Shown here one piece after another: positions 9,475 to 19,488 of a stretch of 64,000 nucleotides of DNA. A program made the position numbers and the translations under genes. The notes under the pieces were generated by a model. The model saw only the letters and a program-made list of their open reading frames with translations, was not told where the DNA came from and did no database searches. Source of the DNA: Stenotrophomonas nitritireducens. GTDB taxonomy: Bacteria; Pseudomonadota; Gammaproteobacteria; Xanthomonadales; Xanthomonadaceae. Numbering within the stretch: the first letter of the stretch is position 1; each line of letters begins with the position of its first letter. The stretch spans positions 1-64,000 of the forward strand of contig NZ_LDJG01000011.1 of the NCBI RefSeq assembly GCF_001431425.1, read 5' to 3'.

Positions 9475-9504
9475 GAGAAAGCCCGGCGGGGGCCGGGCTT
9501 TCTC
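9475..9504 (-). terminator. Intrinsic terminator after the TonB-dependent receptor gene
   Basis: A 13-bp perfect stem (9475-9487 with 9492-9504) encloses a GGGG loop, 26 bp past the receptor stop codon. No T tract follows, so read-through into the S9 peptidase gene is possible. Confidence 0.65.
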
Positions 9505-9529
9505 CTTGTTGCCAGGTACTCTCGTACGA

Positions 9530-12328
9530 TCAGAACTTGTAGTTCAGCTCGGCCGAGATCTGGCGGCCCACTGCCGAGTAGGCGCGCCAGAAGTACGGGT
9601 ACGAGTTGAAGGTGTCGTCGTTGCCGCCGGCCTTGTCGAACAGGTTGACGACCTGGATGCCCACCGAAGCCTTGTTGGTGATCTTCTTGTTCACCGTCAG
9701 GTTCCAGGTGAAGTACGGCGAAACGCGGCCGGTTTCGGCCCAGTTCGGCAGCGAGCCGGCACGGGTGCCGTACACCGAGGCGCTCCAGTCGTCCTTGCTC
9801 CACGCGCTGTTCAGGGTGACCTTGCTGCGGTAGTTGAAGTACTGCAGGTCGTCACGGGCGTTGTGGAGTTCGCTGTCGGGCAGGTCACGCTCTTCCAGCT
9901 TCAGGACATGGGTGTACTTCATGCCGAAGGAGAAGCGGCCCCAACGATCGGTGTCGAACTTGTAGTCCAGCGAGGCGTCGATGCCCGAGGTGCGCATCAT
10001 GGCCTGGTTGAACGGAACCGACAGCTTCTCGGTCACCTTGTTGGTGCCCAGGTCGGTGTTGTCGCGGGTGATCAGATTGGTGAAGTACTTGCACGCCTGG
10101 GAGTTGCCGTCGACCGGATTACCGTTGATGTCCTTGCCCAGAAGGCAGTCCGCTTCGTTGCGGAACAGGTAATCGGAGTCGATGTCGGAAACCGCGCCTT
10201 CCAGCTTGATGTTGTAGTAGTCGACGGTCATCGCCAGGTCATCGATGATGTCCCACACGAAGCCGACGGTGAACGACTTGCCGGTCTCTTCCTCAAGCGC
10301 GCGGCTGCCCTGGCGGGTGCTGAACACCTGGTAGTAGTAGTCGGTGTTGCCGGTGCAGGCGGTGGACTTGGGGTCCAGGTTCGCCTGGCGGCAGCGCAGC
10401 TGGTCGACGATGTAGGAATACGAGCCCGACGGACCGGCGAACACGTAGTGCATGTCCGGCGCTCGGAAGCTGGTGGAGTAGTTGCCGCGCAGCAGCAGGC
10501 TGTTGAACGGACGCCATTCCAGGCCGGCCGACCAAGTGCCAGCGCCGTCGACGTTGGTGACGTCGTCGTACTTGTCGAAGCGGCCGGCCACGCTTGCCTT
10601 CAGCGAATCGAAGATCGGGATGCTGAGTTCCAGGCCCATCGCGTAACGGTCGCGCTCGCCGCCGCCGCCGGTGGCGGTCAGGTTGTAGATCTTGTCGGCA
10701 CCGGTGTAAGTGACGGTGGAGCGGATGTCCGGATCCAGGGTGTACTCCTGGGTCGCGGCTTCCACCACCAGCGCCGCACCCAGCGGGCCGGCCGGCAGGT
10801 CGAACAGGTCGCCGCTGATGGTGAAGCTACCCGTGGTGTTCTTCGACGAACCGCTGTTGCGCACGTCGGTGATCAGCGAGTTGTAGACGTCCGGGGTCAG
10901 CGGGCTGAACAGGCGATCCACGTTCATCTTGTGGATCGGGTAGCTGCCCTGCATGCCGAGCTTGGGGCCCAGGAAGTAGTCGCTGATCTTGTTGGTCAGG
11001 AAGCGCGGGCGGGTGGTGTCGTAGTCGAACCTGGAGTGCGAGATGCTGGCATCCCAGTCGAAACGGTCGGCGATGATGCCGCGCACGCCGCCGACCACGT
11101 TGATCGAGGTTTCGTCATAGACGGTGGCCTGCGGGCCGCCGACTTCCTCCGGGGTGAAGATGCGCTGGGCCTGGACGTATCCCAGGGTCGGGTCGTAGAC
11201 GTAACCCGGGGTCTGCCAGAACTGCGTGGAGCTGTAGCCCTTGTTGGTGCTGTCGGTGACCAGCGCCTGGGCGTATGCCTGCAGGCCATTGCTGAAGTCA
11301 TAGGTGCCGGCGACGTAGCCCGAGAGCTTGTCGAACGAGTTCTGCACCGACTGGGTCGCCGGGTAGCCGAAGTAACCGCAGCGGTTCGGGGTGCTGTTGG
11401 AGACGCTGGCCGAGCTGTTGTACGGGGTGAATTCGGACGAGGTGGCCGCGCAGGCTTCGCGCAGGTTCTTCACCGAATTGTTGATGCTGCCGTCGCTGCC
11501 CTTCCACACGTACTGCGCGCCGGTATTGCGGTACAGGTACACGCCGCTGGTGGCGGTGGCGAAGTCCGGGCGGCCCTTGAAATCCGGGTTGTCGTAGTAC
11601 GAATCCATGAAGTCGCGCTGCGACGCCTGGATCTCTTCACGGTTCAGGTACTCGGCCGCGTAGGTCACGCTCCAGTTGTCGCCGCTCTTGCCGCCGGTGA
11701 ACTGGAACAGGCCGGTGTCGCCACCGCCACGGGTGGAGGTGCCGGCGCGGATCTTGACCGCGTTGCCGTCGTAGTTGCTCTTGGTGATGATGTTCACCAC
11801 GCCGGCCACGGCGTCGGAGCCGTAGATGGCCGAGGCGCCGCCGGTCAGCACTTCGATGCGCTCGACGGCCGCACCCGGGATGCTGCTCAGGCTGACCGCG
11901 TTCGAACGGCTGTTGTAAGGCTGCGGATAGTCCGCCATGCGCTTGCCGTTGATCAGGATCAGGGTATAGCCCGGACCCATGCCGCGCATGTTCAGGAACT
12001 GGGCGTTCGGGGTGAAGCCGCTCTGGGTCAGCTCGTTCTGCACGTCGCCGGTGATCTGGCTCAGGGTGGTGAGCGCCTCATAGACGGTGTTGAAGCCTTC
12101 CTTCTCGATGTCCGCAGCCGTCAGGACCACGACAGGAGTCGGGCCTTCGACGTCGGCACGCTTGATGCGGGAGCCAGTGACCGTGACCTTGTCGAGGTTC
12201 GTGGCGCGCTCGGCGGAAGCCTTGCCGGCCTGAGCGGTTGCGTCCTGCGCGAATGCGGCGGGTGCGCTCATTACGCCCAGCAGGGCGCTGGCCAGAACGG
12301 TACGCTTGAATGTGGTTTTGCGAATCAC
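9530..12328 (-). CDS. TonB-dependent outer-membrane receptor
   Basis: 932 aa from a GTG start at 12328, which gives a signal peptide (KRTVLASALLGVMSAPAAFAQD); AGGGG lies about 10 nt upstream. After the signal peptide comes a TonB-box-like segment (DKVTVTGSRI). A plug domain follows with the family blocks PTPVVVLTAADIE, RIEVLTGGASAIYGSDAVAGVVNIITK-type sequence and INGKR. The C-terminal 22-strand barrel region ends in aromatic NYKF, as expected for barrel insertion by BAM. Such receptors import large or scarce nutrients using proton-motive force through TonB-ExbB-ExbD. Substrate is unknown; the neighbouring peptidases make peptides a reasonable guess, but this is inference only. Confidence 0.95.
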   Translation of the reverse strand: MIRKTTFKRTVLASALLGVMSAPAAFAQDATAQAGKASAERATNLDKVTVTGSRIKRADVEGPTPVVVLTAADIEKEGFNTVYEALTTLSQITGDVQNELTQSGFTPNAQFLNMRGMGPGYTLILINGKRMADYPQPYNSRSNAVSLSSIPGAAVERIEVLTGGASAIYGSDAVAGVVNIITKSNYDGNAVKIRAGTSTRGGGDTGLFQFTGGKSGDNWSVTYAAEYLNREEIQASQRDFMDSYYDNPDFKGRPDFATATSGVYLYRNTGAQYVWKGSDGSINNSVKNLREACAATSSEFTPYNSSASVSNSTPNRCGYFGYPATQSVQNSFDKLSGYVAGTYDFSNGLQAYAQALVTDSTNKGYSSTQFWQTPGYVYDPTLGYVQAQRIFTPEEVGGPQATVYDETSINVVGGVRGIIADRFDWDASISHSRFDYDTTRPRFLTNKISDYFLGPKLGMQGSYPIHKMNVDRLFSPLTPDVYNSLITDVRNSGSSKNTTGSFTISGDLFDLPAGPLGAALVVEAATQEYTLDPDIRSTVTYTGADKIYNLTATGGGGERDRYAMGLELSIPIFDSLKASVAGRFDKYDDVTNVDGAGTWSAGLEWRPFNSLLLRGNYSTSFRAPDMHYVFAGPSGSYSYIVDQLRCRQANLDPKSTACTGNTDYYYQVFSTRQGSRALEEETGKSFTVGFVWDIIDDLAMTVDYYNIKLEGAVSDIDSDYLFRNEADCLLGKDINGNPVDGNSQACKYFTNLITRDNTDLGTNKVTEKLSVPFNQAMMRTSGIDASLDYKFDTDRWGRFSFGMKYTHVLKLEERDLPDSELHNARDDLQYFNYRSKVTLNSAWSKDDWSASVYGTRAGSLPNWAETGRVSPYFTWNLTVNKKITNKASVGIQVVNLFDKAGGNDDTFNSYPYFWRAYSAVGRQISAELNYKF

Positions 12329-12719
12329 TTTAGTGAATCCCCTGAAGTTGGCTAGGATGACAGCACCGGGCCGGAAGCGTTCCGGAATCACGGGAATAGC
12401 TGAACGGCAGCCGGCTGTATGTTGAACGTAACATGACTTTAACGATATGTGCACGTTGTCGCGGCAAGTTATGCACATTTTTTTTATGTGAACAGGTATA
12501 AGCGCGGCGAATTCTGTTCTGGCGTCGAGCTCAAGCGCCTGTAATGACAGGTGCCGGCATTGCCACAGGGTCTTCCGGCACCGGCGTGATGATTTTTGGG
12601 CATATCAGGTTGCGGTTTTTCGCCGATGCGGTGCGCATTGGCGGCGTGCGCGGGCAACTCCGTCTGGCACGACGGGCATGGCTGCTACCATTTCCAGCCC
12701 CCCAGTACGGTCCTTGATC
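12329..12719. other. Intergenic region upstream of the TonB receptor and apbC
   Basis: About 390 bp between divergent genes with no supported ORF. The stretch near 12415-12490 is unusually AT-rich for this genome (runs such as AACATGACTTTAACGATATG and a T7 run) and is the likely receptor promoter region. A short GC hairpin (GTGCCGG...CCGGCAC) lies near 12550-12585. The right end carries the apbC promoter. Confidence 0.5.
12664..12691 (+). promoter_or_regulatory. Putative apbC promoter
   Basis: CTGGCA (12664-12669) and TACCAT (12686-12691) are 16 bp apart. An in-frame ATG at 12678 falls between these boxes, so translation more probably starts at 12720. Confidence 0.4.
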
Positions 12720-13574
12720 ATGTCCCAGCCAATGTCACGGGTTGCCGCCCATGCCGTCCAGAAGGGGCTTTCTCCCCACCCCCGCATCCGCAACGTCATC
12801 GCTGTGGGCTCCGGCAAGGGCGGGGTGGGCAAGTCCACGACGGCGGTGAACCTGGCCGTGGCGCTGCAGCAGCTGGGCGCGCGGGTGGGGGTGCTGGATG
12901 CCGACATCTACGGGCCGAGCATGCCGGCGATGCTGGGGCTGAGCGGGCGCCCGGAGAGTCCGGACAACAAGTCGATCGAGCCGATGCGCGCGTTCGGGGT
13001 TGAGACCATGTCGATCGGGTTCCTGGTCGAGCAGGATTCGCCGATGATCTGGCGCGGGCCGATGGCGACGTCGGCGCTGACCCAGCTGTTCAACGACACC
13101 CGCTGGGGCGATCTGGACTATCTGCTGATCGACCTGCCGCCGGGCACCGGCGACATCCAGCTGACCCTGGCGCAGAAGATTCCGGTGGCCGGGGCGGTGA
13201 TCGTGACCACGCCGCAGGACATCGCCACGCTGGATGCGCGCAAGGCGCTGAAAATGTTCGAGAAGGTCGAGGTGCCGGTGCTGGGCATCATCGAGAACAT
13301 GGCGGTGCATACCTGCTCCAGCTGCGGCCACGTCGAGCACCTGTTCGGCGAGGGCGGCGGCCAGCGCATGGCCGCGCAGTACGGCGTACCGCTGCTGGGT
13401 TCACTGCCGTTGGAGATCGGCATCCGCGAGCAGGGCGACGCCGGCTCGCCGATCGTGGTCGCGGCGCCGGAGTCGGCGGCGGCCAAGGCCTATGTGGCCG
13501 CGGCGCAGCGCATGGTCGAGGAGCTGGGCAAGCGCCCGCGTGCGGGGATTCCCATCGTTTCCTCGCTGGTCTGA
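12720..13574 (+). CDS. apbC: Iron-sulfur cluster carrier protein ApbC/Mrp
   Basis: 284 aa, a P-loop ATPase of the Mrp/NBP35 family that binds and transfers iron-sulfur clusters to target apoproteins in the cytoplasm. Visible features are the deviant Walker [10 protein letters not shown] (residues 32-40), the [11 protein letters not shown] block, Walker B-like [12 protein letters not shown], and the cluster-binding CSSC pair in HTCSSCGH. The N-terminal DUF59 domain of E. coli Mrp is absent, so the protein is essentially the ATPase domain alone. The start at 12720 is preferred on promoter position; no good ribosome-binding site is visible. It is followed 262 bp later by dcd in the same direction. 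Confidence 0.93.
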   Translation: MSQPMSRVAAHAVQKGLSPHPRIRNVIAVGSGKGGVGKSTTAVNLAVALQQLGARVGVLDADIYGPSMPAMLGLSGRPESPDNKSIEPMRAFGVETMSIGFLVEQDSPMIWRGPMATSALTQLFNDTRWGDLDYLLIDLPPGTGDIQLTLAQKIPVAGAVIVTTPQDIATLDARKALKMFEKVEVPVLGIIENMAVHTCSSCGHVEHLFGEGGGQRMAAQYGVPLLGSLPLEIGIREQGDAGSPIVVAAPESAAAKAYVAAAQRMVEELGKRPRAGIPIVSSLV

Positions 13575-13798
13575 TATGCCGGCTGGCGCCTGCCAGCTGG
13601 CTGGACCCCCCGGATTCCGGGCATCGGCGCAGATGCCGGCCTGCGGCTGGCACTCTCATGTTGAATCCCCTTGGCCATGGGGGCGCCCAGGATGCGGGGT
13701 GTGGCTGGCAGGAGTCGGAGCCCGCGGTCTGCGGTCCAGGCCGCGGGGCGACAGTGCGCAGCCCTGGCGCGTACCGGCCAGCGCCCGGCGCTACCGGC

Positions 13799-13804
13799 TA
13801 GAAT
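13799..13804 (+). promoter_or_regulatory. Putative -10 box for dcd
   Basis: TAGAAT lies 33 bp before the dcd start codon. No convincing -35 hexamer is visible at 16-18 bp. The rest of the 262-bp apbC-dcd gap shows only a 10-bp imperfect hairpin just after the apbC stop (13578-13601). Confidence 0.4.
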
Positions 13805-13836
13805 CACGCTTTCCACCCGATCCGCCAGGACACCGA

Positions 13837-14409
<573 letters not shown>

Positions 14410-14432
14410 GCCGCCGCTGCGGTCGCAGCAAT

Positions 14433-14461
14433 GAAAAGGGCGCGGAATCCGCGCCCTTTTC
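14433..14461. terminator. Bidirectional terminator between dcd and a small membrane gene
   Basis: A 13-bp stem (14433-14445 with 14449-14461) with A-rich left and T-rich right arms sits between convergent genes and can serve both strands. Confidence 0.8.
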
Positions 14462-14481
14462 GTTTCCAGCGGCGGCCAGGC

Positions 14482-14649
14482 TTACTTGCCGCGCCCGAAC
14501 AGCATGCCGATGCCCACGGCCACCAGGATGGCCGGCCACCAGGTGGCCAGCATCGAGCCGATGTTGCCGTTGATCCAGCCCAGGTTCTTGGCCAGGAAGA
14601 ACAGGCCGACGACGATCAGGATCAGGGCGGCGATCAGATTGGAGCGCAT
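14482..14649 (-). CDS. Small two-helix membrane protein, LiaI/LiaF-type TM domain
   Basis: 55 aa, starting MRSNLIAALILIVVG and ending GMLFGRGK. Two hydrophobic helices (residues about 5-20 and 33-50) are separated by the loop KNLGWINGNIG and a TWWP motif. This pattern matches the LiaI-LiaF-like transmembrane region (the DUF5668 type) of bacterial envelope-stress and membrane proteins. AAGGA lies 11 nt upstream of the start. It is convergent with dcd and ends next to the shared terminator. Function is unknown; an envelope role is inferred from the fold class only. Confidence 0.75.
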   Translation of the reverse strand: MRSNLIAALILIVVGLFFLAKNLGWINGNIGSMLATWWPAILVAVGIGMLFGRGK

Positions 14650-14679
14650 CGACTTGCAGGTCCTTGGTTGAGGTGGCGG

Positions 14680-15102
14680 CTATCGTAGCCGCTGGCGCCA
14701 GATTTCGACACGCTCGGCCAGCACGCCCGGGTCGAAGCGCTGCGCCGGGCCGCTGCCCCAGACCGGTCCGGGCCAGGCGGCGTCGCCTTCGTGGCGGCCG
14801 ATCAGGTGGATGTGCAGCTGCGGCACGATGTTGCCCAGCGCGCCGATGTTGAGCTTGGTGACGTTGGGTTTCTGCTTCAGGTGGCGGGAGATCTGGTTGA
14901 TCTCGGCCAGCAGCAGGCGCTGCTGGTTGCCGTCCAGGTCGATCCATTCGCTGGCGCCGGTCACGCGCGGGACCAGCACGACCCAGGGGAAGCGGTCGTC
15001 GTTCATCAGGCGGATCTGGGACAGCGGGCCGTCAGCGATCAGGACGCTGTCGGCGGCAAGGCGGGTGTCAAGCTCGAAATCGGACGTCACAACTTCGGTC
15101 AT
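14680..15102 (-). CDS. HIT-family protein
   Basis: 140 aa. The histidine-triad active site reads QLHIHLIGRH near residue 95; HIT proteins hydrolyse or transfer nucleotidyl groups using the middle His of the triad. The N-terminus carries the substrate-pocket segment SQIRLMNDDRFPWVVLVPRV typical of the proteobacterial group. Its start codon overlaps the stop of the upstream dienelactone hydrolase gene by 4 nt (ATGA), so the two are translationally coupled. The physiological substrate is not known. Confidence 0.9.
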   Translation of the reverse strand: MTEVVTSDFELDTRLAADSVLIADGPLSQIRLMNDDRFPWVVLVPRVTGASEWIDLDGNQQRLLLAEINQISRHLKQKPNVTKLNIGALGNIVPQLHIHLIGRHEGDAAWPGPVWGSGPAQRFDPGVLAERVEIWRQRLR

Positions 15103-15758
15103 CGCAGGTTCTCGCTGAAGAAGGCCAAGGTGCGTTCGCGCGCCAGCGCGGCGCTCGGAGCGTGGTAGTGCATGCCGGCCTCGCGGTTGAAGGCGTGGCC
15201 GGCCGGATACACGTATACCTGCATCGACGGTTGCTTTTCACGATGCGCTGCAACGGCGGCCGATGGGATCGAGGGATCCTGTGCGCCGAAATGGAAGATG
15301 GCCGGGGCCTTGAACGGGGCATCCAGGAACGGCACGTTGCGCGCCCCGTAATAACTGGCCGAGGGCAGGCCCAGCCGCTGCGCGGCGAGCAGGGCGATGG
15401 TGCCGCCCCAGCAATAGCCCACGGTGCCGACCTTGCCATGGCCGGCCAGGGCGTGGGCGGCTGCCTCCACGATGTCTACCGCGCGGTCCACGCCAAGTTC
15501 GGCCACCAGCGCTTTGCCGCGGTCGGTGCCGGCGGTGTCGTAGTCCAGTTCCAGCCCCGGTTCGAGCGGGTCGAAGAACGCGGGCGCAAGCACGGCATAA
15601 CCGTCGGCGGCGTACTGTCCGGCGACGTGGCGGATATGGGCGTTGGCGCCGAAGATTTCCTGTATCACCACCAGGCCGGCGCGCGCGGGGCCCGCGGGCA
15701 GGGCCTGCCAGGCGCGTACCGGGCCGTGGGCGGTGTCGAGAGTTATCCACTGGGACAT
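15099..15758 (-). CDS. Dienelactone hydrolase-family protein
   Basis: 219 aa alpha/beta hydrolase. The nucleophile is Cys116 in GYCWGG, which distinguishes the dienelactone hydrolase family from serine hydrolases. Supporting residues are Glu34 in VVIQEIFG, an acid in FGAQDPSIP and His in YPAGHAFNR. No other catechol-degradation genes are present, so it is more likely a general carboxymethylenebutenolidase-like hydrolase than part of a chloroaromatic pathway. It is first in a two-gene operon with the HIT gene. Confidence 0.92.
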   Translation of the reverse strand: MSQWITLDTAHGPVRAWQALPAGPARAGLVVIQEIFGANAHIRHVAGQYAADGYAVLAPAFFDPLEPGLELDYDTAGTDRGKALVAELGVDRAVDIVEAAAHALAGHGKVGTVGYCWGGTIALLAAQRLGLPSASYYGARNVPFLDAPFKAPAIFHFGAQDPSIPSAAVAAHREKQPSMQVYVYPAGHAFNREAGMHYHAPSAALARERTLAFFSENLR

Positions 15759-15817
15759 GGCGGGGCAGGGAGTTCATGGGGCGGGATTATCGCGCCGGGC
15801 AGGACTGGCGCGCCTTT

Positions 15818-15903
15818 CGCAGGAAGGGCTTGAGTCGCGATGCGGCAATCCCCGTGAGGGGCGCTTCGGGAAAGCTCCATCGCGACTGAAACAGCTCCTG
15901 CGG
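15818..15903. repeat. Dispersed palindromic repeat, copy 1
   Basis: An imperfect inverted repeat: the left arm contains CGCAGGA and AGTCGCGATG, the right arm CATCGCGACT and CTCCTGCGG. Two further copies of the same family lie at 41851-41921 and 44387-44460. Confidence 0.7.
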
Positions 15904-15945
15904 GGGGAGGGTGGAGGCGGGGCAGGGAGTTCATGGCCGGCCCGG

Positions 15946-15951
15946 TATAAT
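15946..15951 (+). promoter_or_regulatory. Putative -10 box of rimO
   Basis: A perfect TATAAT stands 57 bp before the rimO start. The -35 region is weak (CAGGGA at 17 bp). Confidence 0.5.
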
Positions 15952-16008
15952 CGCCACGCTTCCGGCCCCAGGTCATTCCGATCCCCGGCCCCCAGAACCG
16001 CAGACCCC

Positions 16009-17370
16009 ATGTCCCAGCTGAACCCCAAAGTCGGCTTCGTCAGCCTTGGCTGCCCGAAGGCCCTCGTCGATTCCGAGCGCATCCTCACCCAGTTGCGGGT
16101 GGAGGGCTACGACATCGTGCCGTCCTACGACTCGGCCGACGTGGTGGTGGTCAACACCTGCGGCTTCATCGACTCGGCGGTGGCCGAATCGCTGGACGCC
16201 ATCGGCGAGGCGATGAACGAGAACGGCAAGGTCATCGTCACCGGCTGCCTGGGCAAGAAGTCGGAGATGATCCGCGAGCAGTACCCGGACGTGCTGTCGG
16301 TATCCGGGCCGCAGGACTACACCAGCGTGATGGATGCGGTGCACGCGGCGCTGCCGCCGAAGCACGACCCGTTCGTGGACCTGGTGCCGGACTACGGCAT
16401 CAAGCTGACGCCGCGCCACTATGCCTACCTGAAGATTTCCGAGGGCTGCAACCACCGTTGCAGCTTCTGCATCATCCCCTCGATGCGCGGCGACCTGGTG
16501 TCGCGCCCGGTCGAGGACGTGCTGCGCGAGGCCGAGCGCCTGGTGAAGGGCGGCGTGCGCGAACTGCTGGTGGTCTCGCAGGACACTTCGGCCTATGGCG
16601 TGGACCGCCGGTATGCGCCAGGCACCTGGCGCGGCAGGGAATACGCCACGCGCATGAAGGCGCTGTGCGAGGGCCTGTCCGAGCTGGATGCATGGACGCG
16701 CCTGCATTACGTCTATCCGTATCCGCATGTGGACGATGTCGTGCCGCTGATGGCCGAAGGGAAAATCCTGCCGTACCTGGACATCCCGTTCCAGCATGCC
16801 AGCCCGCGCATCCTCAAGCTGATGAAGCGCCCGGGCGCGGTCGACAAGACCCTGGAGCGGGTGCTGCGCTGGCGCGACATCAGCCCGGACATCACCGTGC
16901 GCTCGACCTTCATCGTCGGTTTCCCGGGCGAGACCGAGGCCGAGTTCGAACAGCTGCTCGACTTCCTCGATGCCGCCCAGCTGGATCGCGTGGGCGCGTT
17001 CGCCTATTCGCCGGTGCAGGGCGCCACCGCCAACGACCTGCCCGATCCGGTGCCGGAAGAGGTGAAGCAGGAGCGCCTGGCGCGCTTCATGGAGAAGCAG
17101 GCCGCCATTTCCGCCGCCAAGCTCGAAGCGAAGATCGGCAGCGTGCAGCAATGCCTGGTGGACGCCCTCGAGGACGGCATCGCGGTGGCGCGTTCCAAGG
17201 CCGACGCCCCCGAGATCGACGGCCTGGTGCATATCCAGAATGCCGATGAGGCTCGACTGCGGGTAGGCGACTTCGTCGATGTGGAAATCACCGACAGCGA
17301 TGAGCACGACCTGTTCGGCGACGCGCTGGTCAAGCCGGTCGCCCAGCCGTTCGACCTCAAGGTGCTGTGA
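16009..17370 (+). CDS. rimO: Ribosomal protein S12 methylthiotransferase RimO
   Basis: 453 aa radical-SAM enzyme that adds a methylthio group to an aspartate of ribosomal protein S12. The N-terminal UPF0004 domain (starting [17 protein letters not shown]) holds three Cys for the auxiliary cluster (SLGC, NTCGF, TGCLG). The radical-SAM CxxxCxxC motif is GCNHRCSFC, with Cys at 147, 151 and 154. A TRAM-like domain ends the protein. The [12 protein letters not shown] signature separates RimO from its tRNA-modifying relative MiaB. The stop overlaps the start of the next gene by 4 nt. Confidence 0.97.
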   Translation: MSQLNPKVGFVSLGCPKALVDSERILTQLRVEGYDIVPSYDSADVVVVNTCGFIDSAVAESLDAIGEAMNENGKVIVTGCLGKKSEMIREQYPDVLSVSGPQDYTSVMDAVHAALPPKHDPFVDLVPDYGIKLTPRHYAYLKISEGCNHRCSFCIIPSMRGDLVSRPVEDVLREAERLVKGGVRELLVVSQDTSAYGVDRRYAPGTWRGREYATRMKALCEGLSELDAWTRLHYVYPYPHVDDVVPLMAEGKILPYLDIPFQHASPRILKLMKRPGAVDKTLERVLRWRDISPDITVRSTFIVGFPGETEAEFEQLLDFLDAAQLDRVGAFAYSPVQGATANDLPDPVPEEVKQERLARFMEKQAAISAAKLEAKIGSVQQCLVDALEDGIAVARSKADAPEIDGLVHIQNADEARLRVGDFVDVEITDSDEHDLFGDALVKPVAQPFDLKVL

Positions 17371-18245
17371 CCGGCCAGCCGGATGGCATGGACGGCAGGC
17401 CGGCGCTGGACGATGCCGGCGCTGATGCCGCTGCCGATCGGCGCCGCTTCGTCGCACCGCCGCGCGGGCAGGTCGATCCGGCGTGTTTCCGTCACCCCCT
17501 GTTCGAGCGGTACGCCGAGTATCGGGAGCTGCTGACGGCTGCGGCGTGGCCCGGCATCGACGCGCTCAACGCGGCGCTGCCGCTGCCCGGGCTGTGTTTC
17601 ACCGCGCAGGACCCGGCGCTGCTCGGCGATGGCCTGCACTACGAGACGCGCATCGCCACGCATGGCCGCATCGCCACCCGCACGGAGAACTGGCACGACC
17701 TGTTCAATGCGCTGGTCTGGGCGCGTCATCCGGCGGTCAAATCGGCGCTCAACGCACGCCAGTGCCTGCACATCGCCGCGATGGGGCCGCAGCGGCGCAA
17801 CCGAGCGCAGCAGGCGCTGACCCAGTTCGACGAATGCGGGGTGGTCGTGCGCGTCGCCGATCCGGCGCTGCTGCCGCTGTGGGACGGCCATCGCTGGCAT
17901 GAACTGTTCGTCGCCCAGGCCGCGCGCTGGCACGATGGCGGCATCGCCATTGCCGCGGTGATGGGGCATGCGCTGATGGAACAGGCGCTGGTGCCCGGGC
18001 GCCTGCTGGTTGGGCGGTGCGTGGTGGTGCAGGGCGGGGACGACGCGGCCTGCGTGGCCCGCGTCGCCGAAGCGATCGCGGACGGAGGAATTCTCGAAGA
18101 TCCACTGGAGCTGAGGCCGCTGCCGCTGGCCGGCATACCGGGCTGGCACCCACGGCAGGATGCCGCTTTCCATGCGCAGGCCGGCTACTTCCGGCCGCTG
18201 CGCGCAGGCCGGCTGTATCCGTCGCCGCTGCGCGCTGCCCCATAG
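17367..18245 (+). CDS. DUF3025 domain-containing protein
   Basis: 292 aa from a GTG that overlaps the rimO stop (GTGA), or 285 aa from ATG 17388. The central block [24 protein letters not shown] is the signature of the DUF3025 family, which is conserved in Beta- and Gammaproteobacteria and has no known function. No signal peptide or membrane segment is seen, so it is probably cytoplasmic. Coupling to rimO suggests co-expression but not necessarily a shared role. Confidence 0.85.
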   Translation: MTGQPDGMDGRPALDDAGADAAADRRRFVAPPRGQVDPACFRHPLFERYAEYRELLTAAAWPGIDALNAALPLPGLCFTAQDPALLGDGLHYETRIATHGRIATRTENWHDLFNALVWARHPAVKSALNARQCLHIAAMGPQRRNRAQQALTQFDECGVVVRVADPALLPLWDGHRWHELFVAQAARWHDGGIAIAAVMGHALMEQALVPGRLLVGRCVVVQGGDDAACVARVAEAIADGGILEDPLELRPLPLAGIPGWHPRQDAAFHAQAGYFRPLRAGRLYPSPLRAAP

Positions 18246-18277
18246 GGCGGGCCCGTTCCTCTACGGCTTTCCGGCGA

Positions 18278-19285
18278 TCAGAAACGGCCGTCCTGCGGCT
18301 CGCCGGCGAAGGCCAGGGTGAGCCCGCCCGGGCCGATGTTCATCATCCCGGTGATGCTCATCGGCAGCACGTGCAGGTGCACGCCCTCTTTCTCGCAGAT
18401 ATCGCGCAGTCGCGCGAGCGCCTCCAGCTGCAGCACCTCCTGCACCGGGCCCGCATGGGAAACGACCAGGTGCGGCGCATACAGCCCGCGCCGAACCTGC
18501 GCCCCGGCATGGGCGAACAGGCGGCTCCAGGCTTCGTCGCGGCCGCGGAAGCGGGCGACCGGATGGGTGTCGCCGTTGCGGCCGAGGATGATCGGCTTGA
18601 TGTCCAGCGCGCTGCCCAGCAGCACGTTGAGCAGCTTGATGCTGCGGTCGCCGCGCACGCGCGAACGGGTGCGCGCATAGCCCAGGTTGTCCGGGACGTA
18701 ATAGGTGTGGGTGGTGTCGATGATGCGCTGCAGGGGATCGCGGATGTCCTTGGGCGGCACCTGCGCGCGCAGCATGTCCATCAAGGCCATGGCCGGAACG
18801 CCGGAGCCGGCGAACATGTTGCGGGTATCGATGACCCGGAACTGGAACGGCCGGGTGATGCCCGATGCCTGGCGCAGCGTGCGGATGGCATTCATCGCCA
18901 AAGTGCTGCCGTGGCGGGCGGCGTCGTGGATCGGGCTGCGGCTGGCGGTGATCGTCAGGCAGAACACCGAGTCGTACTCCAGCGCGAAGCGTTCGAGGAA
19001 GAATGCGCTCATCTGCGCCGCGTCCAGCGGGATCGACTGGCCGGTCACGCCCTCGCCGTTGGCGTTCTCGCGCATGTAGCGGCTGGTGGCGTCGGCGTCG
19101 TGCTGGTCGACATAGGTGACCGGGCCGATGCGGATCGGGATGGGGATCACCGCCACGTCGGGATGGGCGATGAAATCGGCCGATACGTCGCAGGACGCAT
19201 CGATGACGATGCCGGTACGTGCCGGCCGGCGCTGGCTGGTGACGTCCTGTTCGAGGGTGGGGGCCGTGGCTTCGGGCGCGTGCAT
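18278..19285 (-). CDS. DegV-family fatty-acid-binding protein
   Basis: 335 aa starting MHAPEATAP, with GGAAG upstream. After a short linker the DegV fold begins at TGIVIDASCDVSADF and includes the SRSPIHDAARHGSTLAMNAI segment and a C-terminal PMSITGMMNIGPGGLTLAFAG end. DegV proteins bind a fatty acid; in Firmicutes (FakB) they present it to a kinase. No FakA-like kinase is nearby and the role in xanthomonads is unknown. It converges with the DUF3025 gene. Confidence 0.88.
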   Translation of the reverse strand: MHAPEATAPTLEQDVTSQRRPARTGIVIDASCDVSADFIAHPDVAVIPIPIRIGPVTYVDQHDADATSRYMRENANGEGVTGQSIPLDAAQMSAFFLERFALEYDSVFCLTITASRSPIHDAARHGSTLAMNAIRTLRQASGITRPFQFRVIDTRNMFAGSGVPAMALMDMLRAQVPPKDIRDPLQRIIDTTHTYYVPDNLGYARTRSRVRGDRSIKLLNVLLGSALDIKPIILGRNGDTHPVARFRGRDEAWSRLFAHAGAQVRRGLYAPHLVVSHAGPVQEVLQLEALARLRDICEKEGVHLHVLPMSITGMMNIGPGGLTLAFAGEPQDGRF

Positions 19286-19488
19286 GTTTCTTCCGTGGCG
19301 ACATGGGCAACCGGAGAGCAATACACAGGCCAATGAAGGCGCGTCAAATACGTCCGGGTATGTTCCGGACGACGTTGCCTAGTGGCTTGATTCCACAATG
19401 CGGGCCGGTTGTCCGCATGCGCTGGCGTATGTGCCGCGTGCGCGGGATTCGGCCGCGGTCGCCGCGCTGGGCGGGCGCCCCGGGGAGC

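Larger units (their letters stand above)
15758..15955. repeat. Direct repeats of about 20 bp around a palindromic element
   Basis: GGCGGGGCAGGGAGTTCATGG occurs just upstream of the dienelactone hydrolase start (about 15759-15779) and again before rimO (about 15915-15935). Both copies are followed by related promoter-like sequence (GATTATCGC and TATAATCGC). The palindromic repeat at 15818-15903 lies between them, so the arrangement resembles a duplication created when that element arrived. Confidence 0.55.

Noticed and set aside
9311-12355. Long open frame (over 1000 codons) on the plus strand opposite the TonB-dependent receptor gene
   Set aside because: The composition is that of an antisense shadow in GC-rich DNA; the minus strand has signal peptide, plug and barrel motifs.
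13574-13836. Palindromic sequence after apbC as a strong terminator
   Set aside because: The stem is imperfect and has no T tract; kept only as a weak hairpin.
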